A stretch of DNA of 64,000 nucleotides from Deltaproteobacteria bacterium (GCA_011526105.1 WYAZ01000054.1:1-64000), one strand, 5' to 3'; counted from the first letter of the stretch, positions 41,729 to 50,744 are shown. Numbers and translations are program-made. The notes: generated from the sequence alone by a model not told the origin.

Positions 41729-42652
41729 GTGGCCGTCAGCATCGTTCGGGACCGACGTTTTCAGCAGCACGATCCCGGGGCGCATCACCCCGAGTCACCC
41801 TCGCGCCTTCGTGCGATCGATGAGGCCTTGGCGTCGAGCTCAATGAAGCTCGTAGAGCTCGCGCCGGTGGAGGCCACCGACGAAGAGATCTTGGGCGCCC
41901 ACTCCGCCGAGCTTTTGGCTCGGCTCGAGAGCACTCGAGGACATGTGGTGTCGCTCGACCCCGACACGAGAACGAGTGCCAATTCCTATGACATCGCGCG
42001 GTGTGCTGCCGGCTCAACGGTCGAGATCGTGCGTGCGGTGGCGGAAAAGAGGGCGCCACCCGGTCTGGCGATGGTGCGTCCGCCGGGTCATCACGCAACG
42101 CGCGAGCGCGCGATGGGCTTCTGCCTCATCAACAACGTCGCAGTGGCAGCCACGACGCTCCTTCGAGAGGGGCTCGCGGAGCGTGTCGCCATCTACGACT
42201 TCGACGTCCACCACGGAAACGGCACCGAGGCGATCTTCTATGGAGATCCGAATGTGCTCTACCTCTCGACCCACCAGTGGCCGTTCTACCCGGGCACCGG
42301 CGAGAAGCACCGCACCGGATCTGGCGCGGGCGAAGGCGCGAACCTCAACGTTCCATTACCCGCCGGGACCGGGGACGAGGTGCTGCTCGAGGTCTCTCGG
42401 AGCGTGCTGGGTCCGAGGATTCGAAACTTCTCGCCGGACATGATCCTGCTGTCTGCGGGCTTCGATGCGTTCGAGCGTGATCCTCTGGGCGGTTTCGCGG
42501 TCACCGTGGAGGGCTTTGCTTCGCTCGCACGCTTTTGGCGTGAGATGGCCGAGTCTACGTGCGAAGGACGTATCGCCGGTGTCCTCGAAGGCGGTTATGA
42601 CCTCGACGGTCTTGGTCGGTCCGTTCGAGCGGTGCTCGAGGCCTGGGCTTAG
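41729..42652 (+). CDS. Zinc-dependent deacetylase of the histone deacetylase fold
   Basis: The 307-residue arginase/deacetylase-fold enzyme removes acetyl groups from acetyl-lysine or acetylpolyamines. The motifs are HHPESPSRLRAI, MVRPPGHHATRERAMGFCLI (catalytic His-His), IYDFDVHHGNGTEAIFY (zinc ligands Asp and His), FYPGTGEKHRTG, LLSAGFDAFERDPLGG (third zinc Asp) and VLEGGYDL. There is no signal peptide. The substrate is unknown. The GTG at 41729 is nine bases after nadE, and it is followed within four bases by the lipoprotein gene, so a three-gene unit is likely. Confidence 0.94.
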   Translation: MAVSIVRDRRFQQHDPGAHHPESPSRLRAIDEALASSSMKLVELAPVEATDEEILGAHSAELLARLESTRGHVVSLDPDTRTSANSYDIARCAAGSTVEIVRAVAEKRAPPGLAMVRPPGHHATRERAMGFCLINNVAVAATTLLREGLAERVAIYDFDVHHGNGTEAIFYGDPNVLYLSTHQWPFYPGTGEKHRTGSGAGEGANLNVPLPAGTGDEVLLEVSRSVLGPRIRNFSPDMILLSAGFDAFERDPLGGFAVTVEGFASLARFWREMAESTCEGRIAGVLEGGYDLDGLGRSVRAVLEAWA

Positions 42653-42656
42653 CCAC

Positions 42657-43694
42657 ATGCGATGTCGTCTGTTGTCTCTCGTGCTCGTCCTCGGCGCGTG
42701 TAAGTCTCAACCGCGCGAGATGGCGAGCTACGATCCGGTGCCGCTTCCATCGCGCGTGGCGGCGGCGAACTTGCGGCCGGTGGGTGACATCCGTCGGGGC
42801 TATGGCAGCGAGAGGGCAGAAGCGACCCTCACGCGACTCAAAGAGCTGGGTGTGAACACGGTGGTGTTCCTGCTCGAAGGCCGCATGAAGGACCTCGAGG
42901 ACACCGAGATCCGTGCTCCCTCCGATTCGGAGCTCGAGCGCATTCAAGAGGGCCTCGTGAGCGCCCGCCGTCTGGGCTTTGCGACGGTGCTCATCCCCCA
43001 CCTGTATCTCGACGACGGGCAGTGGCGCGGTCACATCGCACCGTCGGCCGCGTCGGACCGCGCGGCTTGGTGGTCGTCTTACTCGGCGTTCCTGCTGCGT
43101 TCGGCGAGGCTCGCCCGCTCCGGCAGCGCGAGCGTGCTCTCCGTGGGGGTCGAGCTCAAGGCGCTCTCGAAGGAGCCCGAAGCGCATCGACACATGGAGA
43201 CGCTCACGGCCGAGGTGCGGGAGGTCTTTCCGGGCCACCTGACCTACAGCGCCAACTGGGACGAAGCGGAGTCGGTGGCTTTCTGGGGTCTCGTCGACTT
43301 CGCAGGGGTGAATGGCTACTACCCGCTCGAGCCCGACCCCGTGCGTGGTGCCGAGAAGGTCGCGCGGCGGCTCAGCGCGCTGGCTGCGTATGCCGGACGA
43401 GAGGTTTTGGTGCTCGAAGTGGGTTATCGTGCCGGACCCGCCTCACACCTTCGGCCCTGGGAGTGGCCGGAAGAGGTGACCGAGGATGTTGACGAGAACG
43501 CTCAGGCCGAGGCTTGGGCCGCGGTGCTCGCGGCCTGGCTCGATGCGCCGGGCGTGCGCGGACTTGGGGTTTGGGTGATTCCGACCGACCCCGACGATCC
43601 CGCCTCGGAGCCAAAAAACGGGTTCAATCCGCTGAACCGCCCGGCCGAGCGCGTGATCGAGCGTGCTTTCCGTGGCCCACCCATAGGCGGATGA
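42657..43694 (+). CDS. Lipoprotein with glycoside-hydrolase TIM-barrel (GH113-like)
   Basis: The 345-residue lipoprotein has lipobox LVLVLGAC (Cys14). The mature part looks like a TIM-barrel hydrolase: LKELGVNTVVFLLEGRM, GFATVLIPHLYLDDGQW, SVGVELKALSKEPE (candidate acid/base Glu), HLTYSANWDEAE, VDFAGVNGYYPLEP, VLVLEVGYRAG (candidate nucleophile Glu) and GLGVWVIPTDPDD. The Glu positions in strands 4 and 7 fit clan A hydrolases such as GH113 mannanases. The substrate is not shown. It is anchored in the envelope by its lipid. The start is an ATG four bases after the deacetylase stop. Confidence 0.78.
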   Translation: MRCRLLSLVLVLGACKSQPREMASYDPVPLPSRVAAANLRPVGDIRRGYGSERAEATLTRLKELGVNTVVFLLEGRMKDLEDTEIRAPSDSELERIQEGLVSARRLGFATVLIPHLYLDDGQWRGHIAPSAASDRAAWWSSYSAFLLRSARLARSGSASVLSVGVELKALSKEPEAHRHMETLTAEVREVFPGHLTYSANWDEAESVAFWGLVDFAGVNGYYPLEPDPVRGAEKVARRLSALAAYAGREVLVLEVGYRAGPASHLRPWEWPEEVTEDVDENAQAEAWAAVLAAWLDAPGVRGLGVWVIPTDPDDPASEPKNGFNPLNRPAERVIERAFRGPPIGG

Positions 43695-43753
43695 AACGAG
43701 CGCCCGGTTTACTGGCTTGACCCAGAGGAACGTCCATCGGATCGCCCTCCTCG

Positions 43754-45685
43754 ATGACCGAGCACGCTTCCGGCAGCCTTCCCCACCTCAGCGATGAAGA
43801 GATCCGCACCTGGACGCTCGAGGAGAAGGACCGCTGGTGGCTGGAGAACGTCTACCGCGGGGACATGCCGCAGCTCACCCTTCGGTCGGCGCTCACCGGC
43901 ATGTTTCTCGGCGGGATCCTCTCGCTGACGAATCTCTATGTGGGGGTGAAGACCGGCTGGACCCTCGGCGTGGGCATCACCTCTGTGATCTTGGCGTTCG
44001 CGATCTTCAAGGTCGTCTCTCGCTTCGGCCTCGCCAAGACTGAGTACTCGCTGCTCGAGAACAACTGCATGCAGTCCATTGCGACCTCGGCCGGGTACAT
44101 GACCATGCCGCTCGTCTCCAGTCTGGCTGCGTTCATGATGGTCACCGGCAGGATCATCCCGATGGGGGTCATCATTGTCTGGATGGTGCTGCTGTCCGTG
44201 CTGGGCGTTCTGTTTGCCTTTCCGCTCAAGCGACGATTCATCAACGACGAGCAGCTCCCGTTTCCCGAGGGCCGAGCCGCAGGTGTGGTGTTGCACGCGC
44301 TTCACTCCGGAGATGCGGCCGAGGGGATCTTCAAGGGCAAGCTGCTCGCGATCGGAGGCGGCGCCGCGGCGCTGCTCTCGGTCATGAAGAGCCACGACCT
44401 GATGGAGCGCATGAGACTCGGGGTCCTCGCCATCCCGGATTATCTCGACGGCTGGCTGTATCAATACATCTGGACCCCTACCATCCTCGGGACGCCGCTG
44501 AAGGACATCACCGTTCGCTTCGAGAGCGACTTCGTGATGATGGCCGCGGGCGGTCTCATGGGCATTCGAACCGGGGTCTCGCTCCTCGTGGGCGCAGTCT
44601 TCAACTACTTCGTTCTCGTGCCTTGGATGATCCAGCGAGGCGACATTGTCGGCACGCCCGGCGAGGGTGGGGTGATGGGCTATAGCTTCAAGGTCATCAC
44701 CATGTGGGCGCTGTGGGGCGGCGCGGCGATGATGACCACCTCCGCTTTGTTCGCGTTCTTCTCGAAGCCACAGGTCCTCATCAGCTCCTTCAAAGGCTTC
44801 TTCAAGAAGCGTGAGGCCGGTGCGATCGATCCCATCGCCCACATCGAGCTCCCGATGAAGGTTTTCGCGATTGGCATCCCGCTCGTGGGGGGCATCGTCG
44901 TGGTGCTAGGGAAGCTCTTCTTCGACCTGCCTGTCTTGATGGGCCTCATCGCGGTCCCGCTGGTCTTTGTTTTCTCGCTCATCGCGGTCAACTCCACTGG
45001 CCTCACCTCCATCACGCCTTCGAGCGCGCTTGGAAAGCTCACTCAGATGACCTACGGCGTGCTCGCGCCCGGAAACATCTCCGCGAACTTGATCACAGGG
45101 AGTATCACCGGCGAGGTCGCGAGCAACGCATCGAATCTGCTCATGGACATCAAGCCTGGCTACATGCTCGGCGCCAAGCCGCGTCAGCAAGCCATCGGTC
45201 ACGTGCTGGGCATCCTGGCGGGGTCGGTGGTCGCGGTGCCGGTCTTCTACTTCGTGTTTCTGCGCGGAGATCCAAACGGTCTCATCACCGCCTCCCAGCC
45301 GTTCCCGAGTGCCATCGTCTGGAAGGCGGTCGCGGAGGTGATGACGCAAGGGCTCTCGAACCTTCAGCCCTCCGCACGAATCGCGGCGGTCAGCGGCGCG
45401 GTGCTGGGCATCGTGTTCGAGGCGATCAAGGTCAGGACCCAGGGACGTTTCCCTCTGTCCGCGGTGGGCATCGGCCTCGCCTTCGTTCTCCCGTTCACGA
45501 CGTCGTTCGCGATGTTCTTGGGTTCGTTCATTTTCTGGGTGGCGGAGAAGGTCAGCAAGAACCCGTCAAGCATGGTCAATCGCGTCATGGTCCAGAATCA
45601 AGAGACCACCTGTGCCGGCCTGGTGGCCGGTGGCGCGATCTCGGGGATTGCGGTTATCATCCTGCAGGTGCTCATCTTCGGTTGA
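43754..45685 (+). CDS. OPT-family oligopeptide/metal-complex transporter
   Basis: The 643-residue inner-membrane protein has about 14-16 hydrophobic segments. OPT signatures are LTLRSALTGMFLGGILSLTN, LYVGVKTGWTLGVGITSVIL, ENNCMQSIATSAGYM, PFPEGRAAGVVLHALHSG, GIRTGVSLLVGAVFNYFVL and NLLMDIKPGYMLGAKPRQQA. Family members move peptides or siderophore-like metal complexes with protons. The substrate is unknown. There is no peptidase nearby. It stands alone, followed by the lipoprotein gene after 12 bp. Confidence 0.93.
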   Translation: MTEHASGSLPHLSDEEIRTWTLEEKDRWWLENVYRGDMPQLTLRSALTGMFLGGILSLTNLYVGVKTGWTLGVGITSVILAFAIFKVVSRFGLAKTEYSLLENNCMQSIATSAGYMTMPLVSSLAAFMMVTGRIIPMGVIIVWMVLLSVLGVLFAFPLKRRFINDEQLPFPEGRAAGVVLHALHSGDAAEGIFKGKLLAIGGGAAALLSVMKSHDLMERMRLGVLAIPDYLDGWLYQYIWTPTILGTPLKDITVRFESDFVMMAAGGLMGIRTGVSLLVGAVFNYFVLVPWMIQRGDIVGTPGEGGVMGYSFKVITMWALWGGAAMMTTSALFAFFSKPQVLISSFKGFFKKREAGAIDPIAHIELPMKVFAIGIPLVGGIVVVLGKLFFDLPVLMGLIAVPLVFVFSLIAVNSTGLTSITPSSALGKLTQMTYGVLAPGNISANLITGSITGEVASNASNLLMDIKPGYMLGAKPRQQAIGHVLGILAGSVVAVPVFYFVFLRGDPNGLITASQPFPSAIVWKAVAEVMTQGLSNLQPSARIAAVSGAVLGIVFEAIKVRTQGRFPLSAVGIGLAFVLPFTTSFAMFLGSFIFWVAEKVSKNPSSMVNRVMVQNQETTCAGLVAGGAISGIAVIILQVLIFG

Positions 45686-45697
45686 GCAAGCACCCGC

Positions 45698-47032
45698 TTG
45701 AGAGATCTAAAGACGAGCCGCGTCTTCATCACCTACCTCGCGTTCACCGCATGTGGCGGCGAGCAGGAGGCGGTGTTTGTAGCCATCCCGTGGGCGCCGG
45801 AGAGCACCGTGGTGTTCGCGGGCTTCCACGGCGAGGAGAGGCGCCCCGCTTCGGAGCCCGCGCGCATCCTGCTTCCGGGGGATCCGGTCGACCTCCATGG
45901 CTTCAAGCTCGAGGATACAACGACCTTCGTCTCGCTCGAGTATCGAGAGCACTCGAGGGCCGCACGCGGCTTGGCCGCTTGCGGGCTGGGAGGCGCCGCA
46001 ACTCATGCAAGGGTTCCGCTTTCGGATCACGCCTACGAATACACCGTGGCGAGTGACCGGTTGGCGGCCCGGTCTTTCGTTTCCACGGACCCGGCCGCAG
46101 CGTGGAGGCCCAACTACGGCACGTGCGACGGAACGGCCTGTGATGGGCTTCGATCCGAGTCGGTCCTCATCTCCGGCTATGCGGACGTATCGCGAGTCAA
46201 GCTCCTTGCCTCCGGCACCGGGGAGATCGCGCTGGTCTTCAACGCAGAATCTGACCAGCTCGGTCATGTTCTGCTCTTTGAGTACCCGGACCGCTTGCTC
46301 TGGGCGCACTCTTCGACCGGCGCGGGGTACGTAGGGGCCGCCCTCCTCGGAGACACGCTGTTCGTGAGCGCGCTCGACGGGTCCTATCTCGAGATCGATG
46401 TCACGAGCCAAACCTACGACGCGTACTCGGGGATCTTGCGTGGAAGTCTACTGTCCGCTCATCCGGATGGCTTTGTGCTCAGCTACTCTGAATCCAGTAC
46501 CTCGGGGTTCGAGCTGCGACCGGGTGGTGTACGTCAGCGATCGAACATCGTCATGCCGGGGCCTCGAGAAGACTTCGCTTTTGGCCCCTCAGGGCAGATG
46601 GCCGCCTGGTCCGAGGAGACGCTGTACACGCTCGAGGAGAGTGGCTGGAGGTCCTGGTTCATTGGAACGGGTGGCAACGACATCGATTCCGCTCAATGGA
46701 TCGAGGACGAGTTCTATGTACTGACTGCTCGTCACCTCCAGCGCCGGGTGGGCGACGAGCTCGTGTTGGAGTACAGCCAAACGCTCTATCAGCAGCGGTC
46801 CTTCTTGCCCTGGCTCGATGGCTTCCTCGTGGGTGGGACGGTGGGCTCCTTGATTCACATCGCGTTCGATGGCGTCTTGTGTGATGTCGAAGACCCGACG
46901 ACCCAGACCCTCTCCAGCTTGGTTGAGGCCCGCCCTGGTCTAGCCGCCTCGTTCGTTCTGACGACCGGCGACTCTTCACAGCCCCTCGTGGTGTGGCTCG
47001 TGGATGAGACGCGCCTGATCAAGGCACGGTGA
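45698..47032 (+). CDS. Propeller-like lipoprotein, paralogue B
   Basis: The 444-residue exported protein is divergent in sequence but has the family layout. A short signal (VFITYLAFTAC, an imperfect lipobox with Phe at -3) is followed by GGEQEAVFVAIPWAPESTVV, the counterpart of the VPLPELTGSTA block. The all-beta body includes a Cys-rich loop (NYGTCDGTACDGL). The near-C-terminal signature is GFLVGGTVGSLIHIAFDGVLC. It starts with TTG, since no better start precedes the signal peptide. The last codons overlap paralogue C, which lies tail-to-tail on the other strand, by 14 bp. The role is unknown. Confidence 0.75.
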   Translation: MRDLKTSRVFITYLAFTACGGEQEAVFVAIPWAPESTVVFAGFHGEERRPASEPARILLPGDPVDLHGFKLEDTTTFVSLEYREHSRAARGLAACGLGGAATHARVPLSDHAYEYTVASDRLAARSFVSTDPAAAWRPNYGTCDGTACDGLRSESVLISGYADVSRVKLLASGTGEIALVFNAESDQLGHVLLFEYPDRLLWAHSSTGAGYVGAALLGDTLFVSALDGSYLEIDVTSQTYDAYSGILRGSLLSAHPDGFVLSYSESSTSGFELRPGGVRQRSNIVMPGPREDFAFGPSGQMAAWSEETLYTLEESGWRSWFIGTGGNDIDSAQWIEDEFYVLTARHLQRRVGDELVLEYSQTLYQQRSFLPWLDGFLVGGTVGSLIHIAFDGVLCDVEDPTTQTLSSLVEARPGLAASFVLTTGDSSQPLVVWLVDETRLIKAR

Positions 47033-48665
47033 GCTCGACGAGGAGGCCGAGCGTGCCGGCAATCAGAACGCGGTTGCCGCGAGTGTCGACCGAGTTGACC
47101 TCCCGATCTCCGGCTGCGAGGGTGTTCTCGTTCAGGTCGAGCGAGATCACCTCGCTGCATCGATTCTCGGCCGGGTGTGTCCGAAAGATCGCTGGGCATT
47201 CGTCCAGGTGATGAATGATTCCCCCGCCGGTGGGGGTCCCGAAGTCGCGCACCGAACCCGTCGGCTGCGGCTTCAAGCGACCGCATTTGGGGGTATCGGA
47301 GGAGCATCGGGTCGTCGTCCGCGGCAGCCACCAGTTGTGCTTCTTCCACTCATCGTCGCCGCGTCGCTGCCAGAGCTCCGGGATTCCGTTCGAGGCCGTG
47401 GGGAACTTCCCATTGCTCGTCTCCAGCAACCGGATCGCGCCCGAGGAGTTACCGATCCAGCCGTCCGCGAACTCTCTCTCGAGGCTCCCGATGAACTCGG
47501 GATTGCCGACCCACCACCCGTTGCTGCCCGCCTGAATGATCGCCGTCGGGAAGGGCGGTGGCAGGTACGCAAGGTGTGCTCCGTGGAAGTCCATCCGCCG
47601 ACCGACGAGCGCTGGGCCCGTGCTTTCCGCGGTGACGACGGTGCCCGGCCCAACTGCGGCAAAACCGCCCCCCGGCCGCGCGGCGATCCGCCGCAGTCCG
47701 GCCTCAGACGTCGAGCCCGGTATCACCGGCTCGAAGTGACGCGCGCGCATCCCGGAGATCGAGGTCGACGTGACGACGAAGCTAAACACCGTCGTTCCCA
47801 GAAGCTCGTTTTGGTTCCCCTCCGTACGATGCGGGTGAGCCAAAAGGTGGGCCTCTCGCCTTCCATCGACTGGCTCGGAGACGGTCAGGTCGATGAGACG
47901 TGAGCCGTCGACGCGGCCTGCGGTCTCGGGGTGCGATAGATCCGCTACGTCCACGAAGACGGCGTTCGCTAGGTCTTGACCGCGCTCTGCGATGAGCAAG
48001 GTGTGTCCAAAGAGAAGGAGCGCATGGCCATCGCCGAGGTACCTTGCGCGTCCGATGTTCGCCAAGGGCGGGAAGCTCTCCGACACCACGGCGCGGCCGA
48101 TGGACTCGCCAAAACCGACGATCGGGCTGTTGGAGGTGAAGGGATGCAGCTCAGCGACGAGAGGCGGACATGGGTTCTCGAGTGGAACTCGGACAGAAAG
48201 CCTCTCGAGTGCAGCGGGCCAGTCCTCTATCAGAACAGCGACGGGGCCGAACTCGTCTTCGTCGAGTCGACGAAGCGAAGCGATGGGTCTCGCAGGAATC
48301 TCGAGCCCGGTCTCGTCCATCGCGCCAAGCGCCACAACGCGCCCATCGGCGCCGCAGTCCTCCGCGCCGATGTCCTCCAGAAAGGGCTCGATGAGCGCGA
48401 GGTCGTTCGGGTTCATGGCGGGCGCGCTTCGGCGGAGACCGTTCAGCGGAAGCTCGAGCAAGTACGTGTCCACGCCGCGCCGCGTGGCGATCACCGTGCT
48501 CGATATCGGCTCGGCCACCTTCGTCAGTCGCACCTGCCCTTCGACCACCGCGACGACAAACCACAGCGCCGGCTCGGAGTTGGAATCCGACAGGTCCAAG
48601 CCGAGCCCCGCGTCCACGCAGGCCGAAAGACCGGAGAAGAGCAAACATGCAAGCCCTCGTCGCAA
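47019..48665 (-). CDS. Propeller-like lipoprotein, paralogue C (longest)
   Basis: The 548-residue lipoprotein has lipobox CLLFSGLSAC (Cys16). It has the same overall plan but is the most divergent: the LPEL block is not recognisable. Blade-like pieces such as ALLLFGHTLLIAERGQ, FAAVGPGTVVTAES and HLDECPAIF occur. It ends at RVLIAGTLGLLVELTVP, matching the GFLxGGxxGxLxxx signature of its paralogues but without their final Cys. The TTG start has TATAGT nine bases upstream and no ribosome-binding site. The 3' end overlaps that of paralogue B. Confidence 0.8.
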   Translation of the reverse strand: MRRGLACLLFSGLSACVDAGLGLDLSDSNSEPALWFVVAVVEGQVRLTKVAEPISSTVIATRRGVDTYLLELPLNGLRRSAPAMNPNDLALIEPFLEDIGAEDCGADGRVVALGAMDETGLEIPARPIASLRRLDEDEFGPVAVLIEDWPAALERLSVRVPLENPCPPLVAELHPFTSNSPIVGFGESIGRAVVSESFPPLANIGRARYLGDGHALLLFGHTLLIAERGQDLANAVFVDVADLSHPETAGRVDGSRLIDLTVSEPVDGRREAHLLAHPHRTEGNQNELLGTTVFSFVVTSTSISGMRARHFEPVIPGSTSEAGLRRIAARPGGGFAAVGPGTVVTAESTGPALVGRRMDFHGAHLAYLPPPFPTAIIQAGSNGWWVGNPEFIGSLEREFADGWIGNSSGAIRLLETSNGKFPTASNGIPELWQRRGDDEWKKHNWWLPRTTTRCSSDTPKCGRLKPQPTGSVRDFGTPTGGGIIHHLDECPAIFRTHPAENRCSEVISLDLNENTLAAGDREVNSVDTRGNRVLIAGTLGLLVELTVP

Positions 48666-48674
48666 GACCAGAGC

Positions 48675-48680
48675 ACTATA
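48675..48680 (-). promoter_or_regulatory. Candidate -10 element (TATAGT), paralogue C
   Basis: TATAGT on the minus strand, nine bases before the TTG start, is the closest match to the -10 consensus TATAAT among the start-proximal boxes I found. It lies in the 42-bp gap after the CBS gene, so paralogue C probably has its own promoter. Confidence 0.5.
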
Positions 48681-48707
48681 ACGTGGAGAGGTCCACCGAG
48701 CGAGAGC

Positions 48708-49523
48708 TCAGGCTCGAGCCACACGTGCTGGACGCTCGGGGTGAATCGCATCCAGGAGGTCGACGTAAGAGACGATGCCCAGTAGCCGGTCGGAATCGTC
48801 GACGACGGGCGCCGCCTCGAGACGCCGCTGCGCAAACAGCCGGACGAGATCACCGAGCAGCGTTTCGGGGGAGAGCGTGATCGGCCGACCTCGGATCAAC
48901 TCCCCCACGCGCCTCGGCATCGCTTCTCGATCATCCTCGGCGACCAAGCTCAGGCCGAAGGGTAGCTCCAGATCTCGATCCGAGAGGAAGCCGACGAGCT
49001 TGTTGTCGGCATCGACCACTGGAAGGTGACGCACTCGCCCGTTCGCGAGCTTCGCCACCGCCTCCATGATCATCTCGTTTGGGCTGGCGGTGATCACGTT
49101 TCGGCTCATCACGTCACGCGCTCGGTGGGCGGGGAGCTCCCTTCTAGGCACGAAGAAGTCCGCGACCTCCGCCGCCAGCAAGTCTGTCGTGCTCAGCACA
49201 CCCAAAAGAGCGCCCTTGTCGATCACCGGCAGCGCTCCTAGCTTTTGGCTCGCCATCCGTGCAGACACCTCGACCACCGCGTCTTCTGGATGCGCGAAAT
49301 GAGGCGGTGTACTCATGGCCGCTCGAACCTGGGCCTGAAGCGGGGTGCCGGCCGCTCGGGCCCGCAGGACGTCCCTCTCGGAGAGCATGCCGACCACTTT
49401 GCCGGCCTCGAGTACCGGCAGATGCCGGATCGAGAACCAGAGCATGGTCTGGGACGCGAGCGAGAGTGTGTCCTTGGCTTCGATCGTGATCACCCTGGAA
49501 CTCATCAGGTCTTTGACGCGCAT
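48708..49523 (-). CDS. Quadruple-CBS-domain protein
   Basis: The 271-residue soluble protein is made of four CBS motifs forming two Bateman modules. They begin at MRVKDLMSSRVITIEAKDTL, VRAAMSTPPHFAHPEDAVVE, ARDVMSRNVITASPNEMIME and VGELIRGRPITLSPETLLGD. Each has the HLPVLE, LPVID or PVVD strands (HLPVLEAGKVVGMLSERDVL, ALPVIDKGALLGVLSTTDLL, HLPVVDADNKLVGFLSDRDL, AAPVVDDSDRLLGIVSYVDL). Such proteins sense adenine nucleotides. The ATG at 49523 is well supported by AGGAGG upstream; longer readings have no homology. It is divergent from hsp20. Confidence 0.93.
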   Translation of the reverse strand: MRVKDLMSSRVITIEAKDTLSLASQTMLWFSIRHLPVLEAGKVVGMLSERDVLRARAAGTPLQAQVRAAMSTPPHFAHPEDAVVEVSARMASQKLGALPVIDKGALLGVLSTTDLLAAEVADFFVPRRELPAHRARDVMSRNVITASPNEMIMEAVAKLANGRVRHLPVVDADNKLVGFLSDRDLELPFGLSLVAEDDREAMPRRVGELIRGRPITLSPETLLGDLVRLFAQRRLEAAPVVDDSDRLLGIVSYVDLLDAIHPERPARVARA

Positions 49524-49560
49524 ACAGAACCTCCTGGCGAGAGCACTGCAGCGCGCGTGC

Positions 49561-49577
49561 CGAGACAACGTGTCTCG
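49561..49577. promoter_or_regulatory. 17-bp palindrome in the CBS/hsp20 divergent region
   Basis: CGAGACAACGTGTCTCG is a perfect inverted repeat with 7-bp arms and a 3-bp centre. It lies between the divergent CBS and hsp20 genes, closer to CBS (38 bp before its start). It could be an operator for a dimeric regulator that controls either or both genes; no regulator is adjacent. No CIRCE element is present. Confidence 0.5.
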
Positions 49578-49734
49578 TGATGCAGAGCGAGGATGCGCAG
49601 GATGCCCGAGAACGGCGCAAACACTGCGGAAACGATCGGGTAAGCGCCGACAGGACGGGCTTGGCTCGGCTCTTGGATCTTCACCCCGGTGCCCGAGGGA
49701 TCGGGCGATGAGAACAGAAAGAGGAGGAATTGAG

Positions 49735-50202
49735 ATGACCAACCTAATCAAGAGGCGTGGGCGAGAGCTGTTTCCCACGTTCCGCGGAATGGAAGACTGG
49801 GACGTATTCATGAATCAGATGCTCGGTCGTGGCTGGCCGTTCGAGGGGAACAAGGAGCTCCTCGCCAACGCTGAGTGGGCCCCGGCCGTCGACATCGAGG
49901 AGACGAACGAGCGGTTCATCGTGAAGGCGGAGCTGCCGGGCGTAGAGAAGAAGGACATGGACGTGACGGTCGAGAACGGCGTGCTGACCCTAAAGGGCGA
50001 ACGCCGAAAGGAGGTCGAGGAGAAGAACAAGAAGATCCACCGCGTCGAGCGCTCCTACGGGATGTTCATGCGCAGCTTCACGTTGCCCGAAGGGGTAGAC
50101 GAGAAGAAGGTGATGGCCGACTACAAGGACGGCTTGCTCACGGTGAGTTTGCCGAAGACCACCGAGAAGCCCGTCACCCGCACCCGCATCGAGGTGAAGT
50201 GA
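49735..50202 (+). CDS. hsp20: Small heat-shock protein (Hsp20/alpha-crystallin)
   Basis: The 155-residue ATP-independent chaperone has an N-terminal arm with TFRGMEDWDVFMNQMLG. The alpha-crystallin domain (about 48-145) reads WAPAVDIEETNERFIVKAEL, PGVEKKDMDVTVENGVLTLKG, YGMFMRSFTLPEGVD and DYKDGLLTVSLPK. The A-x-x-x-n-G-v-L motif is present as DGLLTVSLP. The C-terminal tail is short and lacks a clear I-x-I motif, but RTRIEVK may serve. The ATG is behind a strong GAGGAGG. The gene is divergent from the CBS gene. Its upstream region has a candidate operator but no obvious heat-shock promoter. Confidence 0.95.
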   Translation: MTNLIKRRGRELFPTFRGMEDWDVFMNQMLGRGWPFEGNKELLANAEWAPAVDIEETNERFIVKAELPGVEKKDMDVTVENGVLTLKGERRKEVEEKNKKIHRVERSYGMFMRSFTLPEGVDEKKVMADYKDGLLTVSLPKTTEKPVTRTRIEVK

Positions 50203-50234
50203 GCTGAGCACGGTTTGATCAGAAAGCGAGGGCA

Positions 50235-50257
50235 GGCCCCGGAGGAGATCTGGGGCC
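50235..50257. terminator. GC-rich hairpin between convergent hsp20 and cytochrome c genes
   Basis: GGCCCC (50235-50240) and GGGGCC (50252-50257) form a six-base stem around an 11-base loop in the 74-bp convergent gap. There is no U-tract, so intrinsic termination is uncertain. Confidence 0.35.
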
Positions 50258-50276
50258 GACCTCCATCCGGCAGGTG

Positions 50277-50744
50277 CTACTTCGTGGGCGCGGGTGCAGT
50301 GGCCGGCGCGGGAGCCTGGATCGACTCCAAGTAACGGACGATGAAGCCGATGCGCCTCCTGACGTGGTCTTCTTTCTTGCCCGCGGACCCGGAGACCTCG
50401 AGCGAGAGACGCTCGCCCCAGACCGGCATGTCCGTGACCCCATGGACTCGGGTGAAGCTGGGGTCTCGGCCGTCGATGATCTTCTCGGTCTTCGCCTTCG
50501 GGAATTCTCCGCCGTTCTTGTTCTTGAGCTGGGTCAGATCGGCCGGCGGGGTCTTCAGCACCTCTGCGAGTGGGCCGTCACCTCCGCCGCGAATGCCGTG
50601 ACAGGACGAGCAGTAGCTTCGGAAGGCCTCGCGGCCGCGCTCGATGCTGGGCTCAGCCCGCTTTTCGGGGTCCGCGGAGGCCGTGGCCAACCAGCCACCA
50701 GTGAGAAGAAGAGCGAGGGCAGGAACATGACTCGGGAGTCTCAT
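50277..50744 (-). CDS. Periplasmic c-type cytochrome (single haem)
   Basis: The 155-residue protein has a Sec signal peptide (LALLLTGGWLATASA, cleavage near residue 24). The mature domain has one haem-binding CSSCH (in FRSYCSSCHGIRGGGDG), followed by ADLTQLKNKNGGEFP, a typical cytochrome c class I segment, and Met in TDMPVWGERL as the likely sixth ligand. An Ala/Pro-rich tail ends the protein. It is an electron carrier or a subunit of an oxidoreductase, but no partner gene is adjacent. The ATG at 50744 begins the signal peptide; a longer reading starts with a non-signal sequence. Confidence 0.9.
   Translation of the reverse strand: MRLPSHVPALALLLTGGWLATASADPEKRAEPSIERGREAFRSYCSSCHGIRGGGDGPLAEVLKTPPADLTQLKNKNGGEFPKAKTEKIIDGRDPSFTRVHGVTDMPVWGERLSLEVSGSAGKKEDHVRRRIGFIVRYLESIQAPAPATAPAPTK

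Noticed and set aside
49661-49677. Possible sigma-54 promoter before hsp20 (TTGGCTCGGCTCTTGGA)
   Set aside because: The -24 GG is followed at the correct distance by GG instead of the required GC, and no enhancer-binding protein is nearby.
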